From Cyclobacteriaceae bacterium (GTDB lineage: Bacteria > Bacteroidota > Bacteroidia > Cytophagales > Cyclobacteriaceae), in NCBI GenBank assembly GCA_028278225.1, contig JANQEU010000085.1, positions 62,001-126,000 on the forward strand: a DNA stretch of 64,000 nucleotides. Reading direction: 5' to 3'. The notes beneath the pieces were generated by a model, which saw nothing but the letters and a program-made list of their open reading frames with translations, did not search any database and had not been told where the DNA came from. Of this stretch, positions 51,806 to 60,182 are shown piece after piece; position 1 is the first letter of the stretch, and the number at the start of each line of letters is the position of its first letter. A program made the translations under genes and the position numbers.

Positions 51806-54022
51806 CTACTGGATTACAAATTCCTGGCAAACCTGGAAATCGCCACAACCGCCATCCTGCCTCAGGCATACTTCATAGACAGTACCAGGAACAAAATCCC
51901 ATTGGAAATCATGACCATCCGTACTGCCAGCCTCCCGCACAAAACTTTGCTGTAAATCATCACTCACGTAGATTGACAATATGTACGTGACGTCATCTTT
52001 CCCTTCAAAATCGACACTGAACGTGTATGTATTACTGCTTTCATCCTTCACACCTGTGAACGAGATATCCTCTATACATGGAGGTGTTATCTCAATTTCC
52101 TCGCAATACTCGACTGTCTCACAGCCATCTACCATGGAGACAATACACACTGTGTAAATGCCAGGCTCAAAGTCATCCCATATAAGCTTGTGATCGGTGT
52201 CTGAGCCGTCAAAGTTCTCCATATCCACTATTTCGTCATTAATGTACCATTTGTAAGGCGTCAGTTCCATTCCCTCAAAATCTGCATAAAAGATATATGC
52301 GCTGTCAGCTTCCTCTTCAGAATGGAAAAATAATTCAGCAGGGCAAAACTGTTCCACTGTCAACTGCTCGCAGTATTCTACAGTTTCGCAACCTTCCGTA
52401 TCAAGGACAATACATACATTATATGTTCCCGGTTCAAAATCCCATAAAAGTTTGTGATCGGTATCATAGCCGTCGAAATTCTCCTTGTCAACAATCTCAT
52501 CGTCAATATACCATTTGTATTGGGCGTGTTCCATGCCTTCGAAATCCGCAAAGAAGTAATACGCATTATGTGCTTCCTGCTCCGACCTGAAGAATAATTC
52601 AGTGGGACATGGTCTGTCTATCACGATCTCTTCACAATATTCCACTTCTTCACAGCCTTCGGCAAAGGAAACAATACAAACAAGGTAGGTGCCCGACCCG
52701 AATTGCCAGAATAACTTGTGATCCGTGTCATACCCCTCGAAATTCTCTTTATCGACAATTTCGTCACCGATAAACCATTTGTACGGGACATGCTCCTTGC
52801 CTTCAAATTCGGCTACGAATAAGTAAGAATGATCATTTTCCTGCTCGTGCCTGAATGAAAGCTCCTGGGGACAATATCCGTCGATCTCAATCTCCCGGCA
52901 GTATTTTACCGGCTCACAGCCTTCATTGTAAACTACCAGACATACCTTATAATAACCCGGATAAAAGTCCCAAATCAACTGGTGATCAGTATCATAGCCC
53001 TCATAATTCTCCTTGTCCACTATATCACCATTGATCTGCCACTTGTAGCGCGTGCTATCCATATCGGGAAATTCGGCAACAAACAAATGGGTGGAATCAC
53101 TGGTAAATTCTATTTCGAAGAACAGATCCGGAGCCGGGCAGCTGGCTCGGGGTACTGAGATTTCCTCGCAGAAAACCACCTCTTCACATCGATCAGTCTC
53201 GACTACAATACATACATAATACTCTCCCGGTTCAAATGTCCATTTCAATTTGTGATCTGTCAGTTGTCCTTCGAAATTCTCAACATCCACTATTTCATCA
53301 CCTATAAACCACTTATACTGAACCTCTTCCTTGCCTGCAAAATCTGCAACGAACAGGTATTTGTTGTCTTCCATTTTTTCCGTTTCGAAATGAAGGGCAG
53401 GACAATCCCCTTCACCGGCATAGATCTCTTTGCAAAATTCAACCAGTCCGCAGGTTTCACTGTATGCAACAATACAGATGGAATGGATTCCACCATCAAA
53501 CTCCCGCTCCAATAAATGAGTACGGTCACTGCCGAGTGACTCGGTTTTCAGAGAATCTCCGTCAACATACCACGTATATTCAAGATCATTGATCCCCTCA
53601 AATGCGGCGGTAAACTCAAAGAGATGATCACTCCTCTTTTCAAAGTCAAACTCCAGACCCAGGCAGTTCCGGTCACTTGCATCAGGAATGATCACCTCCT
53701 GGCAAAATTCCAATATCTTGTTGCAATCAATGGATTCAGCCTTAATACAGACTTCATATGTCCCCGGTACCAGCTCGAAATCGAAAGTATGGTCTATACT
53801 GTCACCAATACCAACGGAATCAACAATGTGATCATTGACAAACCAGGCGTAAACAAGGTTTTCAATCCCTTCAGCGGTAATGGTATAAGAATAATCCGTA
53901 CTGTCGATATCAATCGTAAAAAGTACATCCGGACATGGGTTGGGTTCATCTTCCTGACAGGATTCCAGTATAAAAACGGATGCTATCAGCGAAATCAGTG
54001 TGAACGGTTTCAACAGTTTCAT
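51806..54022 (-). CDS. Lipoprotein built from eight four-Cys, PKD-like repeats
   Basis: This 738-residue protein has a lipoprotein signal (ending FILESCQEDE, Cys22) and eight repeats that fill the rest: residues 30-119, 120-206, 207-294, 295-383, 384-471, 472-559, 560-648 and 649-738 (87-90 residues each). The consensus has CP at the start, YKWYINDEIVDKENF in the middle, GYDTDHKL, EPGTYNVCIV and C-x(2)-VEYCEEI at the end, so four Cys per repeat. Repeats 5-7 are the most alike, which points to recent duplication. The modules look like immunoglobulin/PKD-type beta-sandwiches. Likely a surface-anchored binding or adhesion protein. Divergent from the sigma/FecR/TonB operon with 167 bp between starts. 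Confidence 0.8.
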   Translation of the reverse strand: MKLLKPFTLISLIASVFILESCQEDEPNPCPDVLFTIDIDSTDYSYTITAEGIENLVYAWFVNDHIVDSVGIGDSIDHTFDFELVPGTYEVCIKAESIDCNKILEFCQEVIIPDASDRNCLGLEFDFEKRSDHLFEFTAAFEGINDLEYTWYVDGDSLKTESLGSDRTHLLEREFDGGIHSICIVAYSETCGLVEFCKEIYAGEGDCPALHFETEKMEDNKYLFVADFAGKEEVQYKWFIGDEIVDVENFEGQLTDHKLKWTFEPGEYYVCIVVETDRCEEVVFCEEISVPRASCPAPDLFFEIEFTSDSTHLFVAEFPDMDSTRYKWQINGDIVDKENYEGYDTDHQLIWDFYPGYYKVCLVVYNEGCEPVKYCREIEIDGYCPQELSFRHEQENDHSYLFVAEFEGKEHVPYKWFIGDEIVDKENFEGYDTDHKLFWQFGSGTYLVCIVSFAEGCEEVEYCEEIVIDRPCPTELFFRSEQEAHNAYYFFADFEGMEHAQYKWYIDDEIVDKENFDGYDTDHKLLWDFEPGTYNVCIVLDTEGCETVEYCEQLTVEQFCPAELFFHSEEEADSAYIFYADFEGMELTPYKWYINDEIVDMENFDGSDTDHKLIWDDFEPGIYTVCIVSMVDGCETVEYCEEIEITPPCIEDISFTGVKDESSNTYTFSVDFEGKDDVTYILSIYVSDDLQQSFVREAGSTDGHDFQWDFVPGTVYEVCLRQDGGCGDFQVCQEFVIQ

Positions 54023-54189
54023 AAGCGAATAAGTTTAGTCATTTTTCAAATTTGGTAGTAAGGTTCCTCAACCTTTATCCATCCTAAAACGCAGGCACCC
54101 ATAATTTACCCTACCCCCGAATTTAATTTTTTGATGAACGTATTGAAGATATTTGAGAAGAAAACAAAATCCGATAGTTTTAAATCCAC

Positions 54190-54705
54190 ATGCAGAAAAG
54201 TGAAAATTCATTGTGTGATGAAGACCGCTTTGATTCCTTCTACCGGGTTCACGCCAGATTATTAAGGAATTTCATTTACTACAAATTCGGGGATGAACAG
54301 CAAGCAGATGACGTTGTTCAGGAGGCATTTACCAGGTTGTGGCAAAATTGTGCCAAAGTCACTGCTGAAACCGCAAAAAGTTACCTGTACAAAATAGCTA
54401 CAAACCTCAGTACGAGTTTAAAAAGATCCGAAAGCATCAGGCTTAAATATGAAGAACGTGTTATCCGGGACGAAAAAAGCAGTCAGACGCCGGAATTTTT
54501 GATCCTGGAAAAGGAATTCATGGAAAAACTCAGTCGTGCCATTGAAAGTCTGCCGGAAAGACAGAGGGAAGTTTTTTTGATGAATCGTGTTGAAAAACTG
54601 ACTTACAGGGAGATCGCCGAACTATCAGGAGTTTCGGTGAAGGCCATTGAAAAGTTGATGCATAAGGCATTAGTAAAGCTGAGACAGCAAATTGAAAATA
54701 TATAG
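54190..54705 (+). CDS. ECF RNA polymerase sigma factor (FecI-like)
   Basis: This 171-residue protein has region 2 (LLRNFIYYKFGDEQQADDVV, then QEAFTRLWQN) and region 4 (LPERQREVFLMNRVEKLTYR, then EIAELSGVSVKAIEKLMHKA), separated by a short linker. It lies 45 bp upstream of the FecR-type anti-sigma gene, followed by a TonB receptor: the three-gene layout of Fec-like cell-surface signalling. The receptor senses its ligand outside and, through FecR, releases this factor to transcribe the operon. Targets could include the divergent repeat-lipoprotein gene; that is untested. Confidence 0.92.
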   Translation: MQKSENSLCDEDRFDSFYRVHARLLRNFIYYKFGDEQQADDVVQEAFTRLWQNCAKVTAETAKSYLYKIATNLSTSLKRSESIRLKYEERVIRDEKSSQTPEFLILEKEFMEKLSRAIESLPERQREVFLMNRVEKLTYREIAELSGVSVKAIEKLMHKALVKLRQQIENI

Positions 54706-54750
54706 GTGGTAGGGTATGAAAACATATGTGCGTTGTATATCTAGAATGTT

Positions 54751-55677
54751 ATGAAAGGTGAATTTAAAGACGATACCTTTTTAGCCAGGTGGCTCAACGA
54801 TCAGCTGACGCCTCAGGAGCTTGAAGATTTTCAATCCAGCGAGGCATATGGCCAATTCAAAAAGATTGTGGATGGATCAGAGCTGATCACCATTCCTTCG
54901 TTTGATGAGGAGAAGATACTTAGCTCCATTAAGGAAAATCATGGTCAAAAGGCTCAGGAGAGATCCCCTAAAACCCGATACATATGGCTATCCGGTATAG
55001 CTGCCTCTATCATTCTGGTGGTTAGCATTATTGTCTTTAATATCGGGACGACCCCGGAAATAGTTACCGCGAAAAGTGAATTCGGGGAAAAGAAATTCCT
55101 CCTTTTACCGGACGGATCCGAGGTAGTCCTCAATTCGAAATCCGAGGTTACCTATCATACGGGTGAATGGGATGAGGCACGCAAAATATCTCTGAGCGGG
55201 GAAGCATATTTTGAAGTTGCCGCGGGAGAAACTTTTACCGTAGATACAGAATCGGGTGAAGTTACCGTCTTGGGTACGACGTTCAATGTGGCTGTCATGA
55301 ATGGATTCTTTGAAGTAAAATGCTTCGAAGGTAAAGTGGAGGTTAGTGCCGAAAACGAAGCTGATTATGTTCTGACACCCGGAAAAACCTACAGGAAAAT
55401 CAATGAGCAACCAGCCACCTATCTGACGACCACAAAGAATAAACCCAGCTGGCTGGACAATGAAAGCTCTTTTCACAGCGTTCCAATCAAATATGTTTTG
55501 ATTGCACTTGAAAAACAATTCAATATTAAGTTTGAGGGTTCAATATCAAATATTGACTCCACCTTCACCGGAACATTTCCTCACGATGATCTCGATGTGG
55601 CGCTAAAAGTAGTTTTAGGATCACTTCAGATAGATTATGAATTAAAGGAGGAGAGAACGGTTATGCTGGAAGACTAA
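54751..55677 (+). CDS. FecR-type anti-sigma factor
   Basis: This 308-residue protein has a cytoplasmic N-terminal segment (about 1-78) that would hold the sigma factor. Residues about 80-98 (YIWLSGIAASIILVVSIIVF) form the single membrane helix. The periplasmic FecR domain lies at about 100-215: KKFLLLPDGSEVVLNSKSEV, LSGEAYFEVA, ETFTVDTESGEVTVLGTTFN, VKCFEGKVEVSAEN and LTPGKTYRK. A C-terminal DUF4974-like domain (LEKQFNIKFEGSI, FTGTFPHDDLDVALKVVL) follows, the part thought to contact the receptor. Four bases separate it from the receptor gene. Confidence 0.92.
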   Translation: MKGEFKDDTFLARWLNDQLTPQELEDFQSSEAYGQFKKIVDGSELITIPSFDEEKILSSIKENHGQKAQERSPKTRYIWLSGIAASIILVVSIIVFNIGTTPEIVTAKSEFGEKKFLLLPDGSEVVLNSKSEVTYHTGEWDEARKISLSGEAYFEVAAGETFTVDTESGEVTVLGTTFNVAVMNGFFEVKCFEGKVEVSAENEADYVLTPGKTYRKINEQPATYLTTTKNKPSWLDNESSFHSVPIKYVLIALEKQFNIKFEGSISNIDSTFTGTFPHDDLDVALKVVLGSLQIDYELKEERTVMLED

Positions 55678-55680
55678 TTT

Positions 55681-58227
55681 ATGAAGACATATTGGTTGGT
55701 CTTTGTGATATACAGCTCAGTCCTGGTGTGTCAAGCCCAGAATAATATCGATGGATCAAGGAGGGAACTGAACAAGATAATCCCTCAAATAGCCAATTTG
55801 TTCGATGTGAAATTTTCCTATGCTGATGAGGCTTTAAATGACAAATGGATCACATTGCCCGATTTCAACACTTTTGCGTTTGAAGAGCTCATCGTCGAAC
55901 TGGAGCGACAATCCAAACTGAAGTTCGAGCAGGTAAGCGAGGAGTATATTATTGTAAGGCCATATGCTGAAGGTGACCTGGTGACGGTGTGTGGTTATGT
56001 CCATGACAATGAACAAACTCCCCTGATTGGTGTTACTGTTTCACTCGCTAATACTTCTTCCGGCAAGATCACAGATAAACAGGGTTTCTTTTTGTTGGAG
56101 AAAGTTCCGTTTGAGACACAGCTTGATCTGAGATTTGTGGGGTTTGAATCAAAAGAAGTAAGTGTCCGGGATCTGCTGACTCCCGACTGTTCCCATATCC
56201 GGATGGATGAGTCAACGGCAGTCCTTGAAGAGATTATAGTTCGTGATTACCTCACCGTGGGCGTTACCAAAGTCAAAAAAGACATTAAGATCTTTCCGCA
56301 ACAATTGAAAATACTTCCGGGTCTGATCGAACCTGACATTTTACAAAGCCTCCAGCAAAGCCCGGGAGTAAACAGCCCATATGAAACCGTCTCAGGACTG
56401 CATGTGCGCGGCGGATCACCTGACCAAAACCTCGTACTATGGAACGGCATCAAAACCTATAATCAGGGTCATTTTTTCGGCATGCTGTCAGCTTTCAATC
56501 CCTACATTACTAAAAATGTGACATTTGTAAAAAACGGCACCAGCGCACAGTACGGGGACAGGGTGTCAAGTGTGATCGACATTCGCACAGACGAATCCGT
56601 CACTGAAAAGTTAAGCGGAGGGGCCGGTTCCAATATGATCTATGCCGATGCCTACCTAAGTGCTCCGATCATCAAAGACAAACTCAGTTTCCAGGTTTCA
56701 GGCCGCAGATCCTTTACGGACCTTGCTCAAACCATAACCTATGATCAGCTGGCAGATCGTGTTTTTCAAAATACCAAGATCAATGAGGATGTTTCATCCA
56801 CCAGGCAGGGGAAGAATGAATTTTACTTCAATGATTTTACCACGAACTTCATCTGGCAACTCAATACGGATAACAGCATTTTGATCAATACCCTGTACAA
56901 TAAAAACGAACTGGATTTTTCATCATCAGATGCGCTTGACATCCAAACTTTTAATGACAAACTATACAATGCAAACGAAGGCTATAATATCAGGTGGAGA
57001 AACATGTCTTCAGGTCGATTTACTTTTGACATGGACGCGTATTATGCGAAATACCTGCTGGAGTATCAATTTATCACATCCAGTGCGGACACAACTGATA
57101 TTTCTTCCAAAAAAAACTCAATAGCAGATATCGGAGGAAATCTCAATACCCGTTTTAAGTTATCCGACAATCAGAGCATCCTCACTGGGTATCAATTCTC
57201 CAATAACAACATCCGGTACGCTTATGAATCCTTTACACCCTCCTATAGTTTGATCCTGGATGCCGATAATTCCACCATTAACACACATTCCGTTTATTCG
57301 GAATATCACCTGGAGCAACCTCAAAGAACGATTAAGGCCGGGTTAAGGCTGAATCATTACAGCGAGTTGGATAAAACAATAATTGAACCCAGGATATTCG
57401 CCGAACACCAGTTGTTCAACTATTTACGTGTTAATGCTTCAGGAGAATATAAAAGTCAGACGGCCAGCCGGATAAAGGAATCTGTCGTAAGTGATCTGTC
57501 ACTTGAAAACCAGGTTTGGACTCTGTCTTCGAAGGAAAGATTCCCTGTCATCAAAAGTTTTCAGGTCACCCTCGGATCAAATTACAACCGAAATGGCTGG
57601 TACATCGATACGGAGGTATTTCACAAAAAAATATCAGGAGTTACCACGCTGACTTTTGGCTTTCTAAATCCTACGGACAATGAATTCAGGCGGGGCGACA
57701 GCGAAATTATTGGAACCGATCTATTTGTAAAAAGACAGTTTGAATACTACAGAACTTGGCTTGCATATTCTTATCTCCGGACCGAAAATAAATTTTTCGG
57801 ACTCAATGATAATGAACCATTCCCGGGGAACTGGAACATAGAACATACCATCACATGGTCACATTTGTACGCTATCAAAAGCTGGCAGTTTTCACTCGGA
57901 TGGATGTGGCATACAGGCAAATCCTTCACAGATGTGACGGAGGTTCCTGCCACAACAGGACCGATTGTCATAGCATTCAGCAGTATAAACGGCAGGAATT
58001 TACCGGTTTACCACAGGCTGGATTTTTCAGCTATCTATGACTTTAAAATCGGACAAAACAAGGAGGTAAGATATCGGGCAGGCCTGTCGGTCTTTAATGT
58101 ATATGATCGCAGAAATCTTCTGAATCGGGAATTTCGGACCACTCCATCACTGGATAACGAATTGATAGATACCAGGATCTATTCCCTCGGCATCACGCCC
58201 AACTTTGTTTTTCGGGTTTTCTGGTAA
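55681..58227 (+). CDS. TonB-dependent receptor with signalling (STN-like) domain
   Basis: This 848-residue protein has a signal peptide (ending LVCQAQ, about residue 20) and an N-terminal STN-like domain (about 25-98: ANLFDVKFSYADEALNDKWI, LERQSKLKFEQVSEEYIIV). A CarboxypepD_reg-like domain follows (about 102-180: VCGYVHDNEQTPLIGVTVSL). The plug (about 190-310) includes GLHVRGGSPDQNLVLWNGIK, and a beta-barrel ends in NFVFRVFW. The STN domain is what lets such receptors pass a signal to FecR, in keeping with the two preceding genes. No SusD-like gene follows; the next gene is convergent 9 bp away. Ligand unknown. Confidence 0.92.
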   Translation: MKTYWLVFVIYSSVLVCQAQNNIDGSRRELNKIIPQIANLFDVKFSYADEALNDKWITLPDFNTFAFEELIVELERQSKLKFEQVSEEYIIVRPYAEGDLVTVCGYVHDNEQTPLIGVTVSLANTSSGKITDKQGFFLLEKVPFETQLDLRFVGFESKEVSVRDLLTPDCSHIRMDESTAVLEEIIVRDYLTVGVTKVKKDIKIFPQQLKILPGLIEPDILQSLQQSPGVNSPYETVSGLHVRGGSPDQNLVLWNGIKTYNQGHFFGMLSAFNPYITKNVTFVKNGTSAQYGDRVSSVIDIRTDESVTEKLSGGAGSNMIYADAYLSAPIIKDKLSFQVSGRRSFTDLAQTITYDQLADRVFQNTKINEDVSSTRQGKNEFYFNDFTTNFIWQLNTDNSILINTLYNKNELDFSSSDALDIQTFNDKLYNANEGYNIRWRNMSSGRFTFDMDAYYAKYLLEYQFITSSADTTDISSKKNSIADIGGNLNTRFKLSDNQSILTGYQFSNNNIRYAYESFTPSYSLILDADNSTINTHSVYSEYHLEQPQRTIKAGLRLNHYSELDKTIIEPRIFAEHQLFNYLRVNASGEYKSQTASRIKESVVSDLSLENQVWTLSSKERFPVIKSFQVTLGSNYNRNGWYIDTEVFHKKISGVTTLTFGFLNPTDNEFRRGDSEIIGTDLFVKRQFEYYRTWLAYSYLRTENKFFGLNDNEPFPGNWNIEHTITWSHLYAIKSWQFSLGWMWHTGKSFTDVTEVPATTGPIVIAFSSINGRNLPVYHRLDFSAIYDFKIGQNKEVRYRAGLSVFNVYDRRNLLNREFRTTPSLDNELIDTRIYSLGITPNFVFRVFW

Positions 58228-58236
58228 TGACCTGTG

Positions 58237-59316
58237 CTAGCCGACTACTTCCCTGTAAATCCTTAAAACGTTCAGGCCCATTATCTTTTCCACTTCGTCA
58301 TCAGATAAATTACGCTTCTTCAATCTTTCCCAGATCACTTCATTACGACGTGGTCCGTTTAGCTCATCCATGTAAAGCGGCCAGTCATCAGGATTAAAAT
58401 TGGGACCCTCCTCCGCCTTTAGCTCCGCGATATAGTCATCGGACATCTCAATTACCCTGTGATCACGGTCACTTCCGATGCCTACATGATCGACCCCGGC
58501 AACCTTTATGGCATGCTGAATGTGATCCAGATAATGTTCAAATGATCCTTCTCTCAAATTGCTGATAAATGGCCTGATCTGACAGATTCCCACCACGCCG
58601 CCATTTTCCGCCAGCAGCTTCATATTCTCATCCGTCGTATTCCGGATGTTGTCGTAAACGGACATACAAGCGGTATGGGATACGATCACAGGTACTTCTG
58701 ACACTCTGATGGCATCAGCCATAGTTGTCATATTGGCATGCGAAAGGTCTATCAGCATGCCGGTATCATTCATTTTTTCAACCAATTCCAGGCCAAATGC
58801 CGTAAGCCCGGCATTAGTTCGCTCCTTGCACCCCGCCCCTGCCCAATTTTGATAGTTATAGGTAATTTGACTGGACCGGACACCAAGCCCGTAATACAGG
58901 TCCACCATGTCAAGATTGCGACCGAATTGCGTTGAATTTTGAAAGAGGTAAAAAATGGCAAGTTTGTTCTCTTTCCTGGCTTTGACAATATCATTGACAG
59001 ATGTCGCCTTTACCAGGTATTCCGGGTGTCTGGCAATGTACCTGTCATATGAGAGTATTCCACTCCGGGCAGCATCGACGGCTTCGCCCTCGAAAGTCTT
59101 GGGATCACATAAGGTTACAGTTATGGCGTTCAGTCCGCTCGACAGTATTTCCCTGATCAACGCCGGCGTGTATACGTCTCGTATTTCTCCCATGGCATCA
59201 AAGATCAAGGCGCTTTGGGGTGATGACTGCTGACCGGCAAAAAGGAATTGGGGAGACAGGACAAAGCTGGATACGGCCGCACTTCCTGTCAGTTTTAGGC
59301 AGGTTCTTCTTTTCAT
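58237..59316 (-). CDS. M19-like (renal-dipeptidase family) protein with altered metal ligands
   Basis: From ATG 59316 this is 359 residues beginning MKRRTCLKLTGSAAVSSFVL, a Tat-type signal. The TIM-barrel fits the M19 dipeptidase family: GMLIDLSHANMTTMADAI, VPVIVSHTACMSVYDNIRN, VGIGSDRDH and the C-terminal EKIMGLNVLRIYREVVG. The first zinc pair, normally HxD in a VDGHNDLP-type segment, is missing: the aligned stretch reads LIFDAMGEIRDV. The bridging Glu also seems replaced (IFYLFQNSTQFG). The other His and Asp ligands remain. It may have a different metal centre or substrate, or be non-catalytic. The start at 59379 would hide the signal and is rejected. Confidence 0.8.
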   Translation of the reverse strand: MKRRTCLKLTGSAAVSSFVLSPQFLFAGQQSSPQSALIFDAMGEIRDVYTPALIREILSSGLNAITVTLCDPKTFEGEAVDAARSGILSYDRYIARHPEYLVKATSVNDIVKARKENKLAIFYLFQNSTQFGRNLDMVDLYYGLGVRSSQITYNYQNWAGAGCKERTNAGLTAFGLELVEKMNDTGMLIDLSHANMTTMADAIRVSEVPVIVSHTACMSVYDNIRNTTDENMKLLAENGGVVGICQIRPFISNLREGSFEHYLDHIQHAIKVAGVDHVGIGSDRDHRVIEMSDDYIAELKAEEGPNFNPDDWPLYMDELNGPRRNEVIWERLKKRNLSDDEVEKIMGLNVLRIYREVVG

Positions 59317-59516
59317 ATTCGTTCCGGGGTGTTGGCTCAAGTTATTGAATTTTTTGATTTTCACATGTCCTTGTGACAAGTCGCATTGAGCAACCTGCAG
59401 ACACTCCCCAGTGAAAGTATTAAGACCCCTGCCCTGAATGACGGAAAGGCCCTTTAAGCAAATACGGGAGAAGGCGGACGACTTAACCTGTACAGTTGGA
59501 AGAGCGGATCTCTTTT

Positions 59517-59987
59517 CTAAACCAGTTCAACCGTGAAATGAATAACGGTTGGTTGGACCAGCCTTTCGAAATCCCGGTAATCCAGTTGCAGGAGCTCGAT
59601 GTGGGATCCGGCATTAAAAGCGATATGATGGTCACCTACAAGTGTATTGTCGACATACACCTGTAAACCGAATAAATTCCCAAATGGGGGCATTGCTCCG
59701 GTTTCACAGTTTGGGAACAGGTCCTTGAACTCGGCCTCAGTCGCCATCCGTATGTCATTACTTCCGATCGCTTCTTTGAGGTGATGGAAGTCAATTCGTT
59801 TTGACGCTGGAAGGACCACCATGGCCATTTTTCCGTCGATCTCTACCACGACAGTCTTGGCAACATCCTTTCCTTTGATGTGCGCTGCAGCAGCGATCTT
59901 CTGGGCAGTGAATGCTTTGGAATGACTTATGGTAATGTATTCAACACTATTGTCATCCAGGTATTTTTTTAGTTTTTGTAATGGCAT
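59517..59987 (-). CDS. YbaK/ProX-type aminoacyl-tRNA deacylase
   Basis: This 156-residue protein has the editing-domain fold of the YbaK/EbsC family: SHSKAFTAQKIAAAAHIKGK, VVLPASKRIDFHHLKEAIG (the conserved Lys-containing strand/helix) and ETGAMPPFGNLFGLQVYVDN (GxxPP motif), then GSHIELLQLDYRDFERLVQP. Members remove wrongly attached amino acids from tRNA (Cys-tRNAPro, Ala-tRNAPro). Here the exact amino acid cannot be told. Monocistronic, divergent from the DUF5916 gene. Confidence 0.88.
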   Translation of the reverse strand: MPLQKLKKYLDDNSVEYITISHSKAFTAQKIAAAAHIKGKDVAKTVVVEIDGKMAMVVLPASKRIDFHHLKEAIGSNDIRMATEAEFKDLFPNCETGAMPPFGNLFGLQVYVDNTLVGDHHIAFNAGSHIELLQLDYRDFERLVQPTVIHFTVELV

Positions 59988-60182
59988 TATTAACAGGATT
60001 TAAGTTAAACAAACAGTGCTTCTTTAAATATCCTTTTTTTTATTATCCTTTAATATGAAATGTGAAACACCCTGAAATGATTTAAATCATTGAATCAGGC
60101 ATATCCGTGTCCTCTCATGTATTTTTTAGCCGAATGTGGTCACAAAATCCGGTGACAGTTTAGCTTTACTCAAATACCTGCA

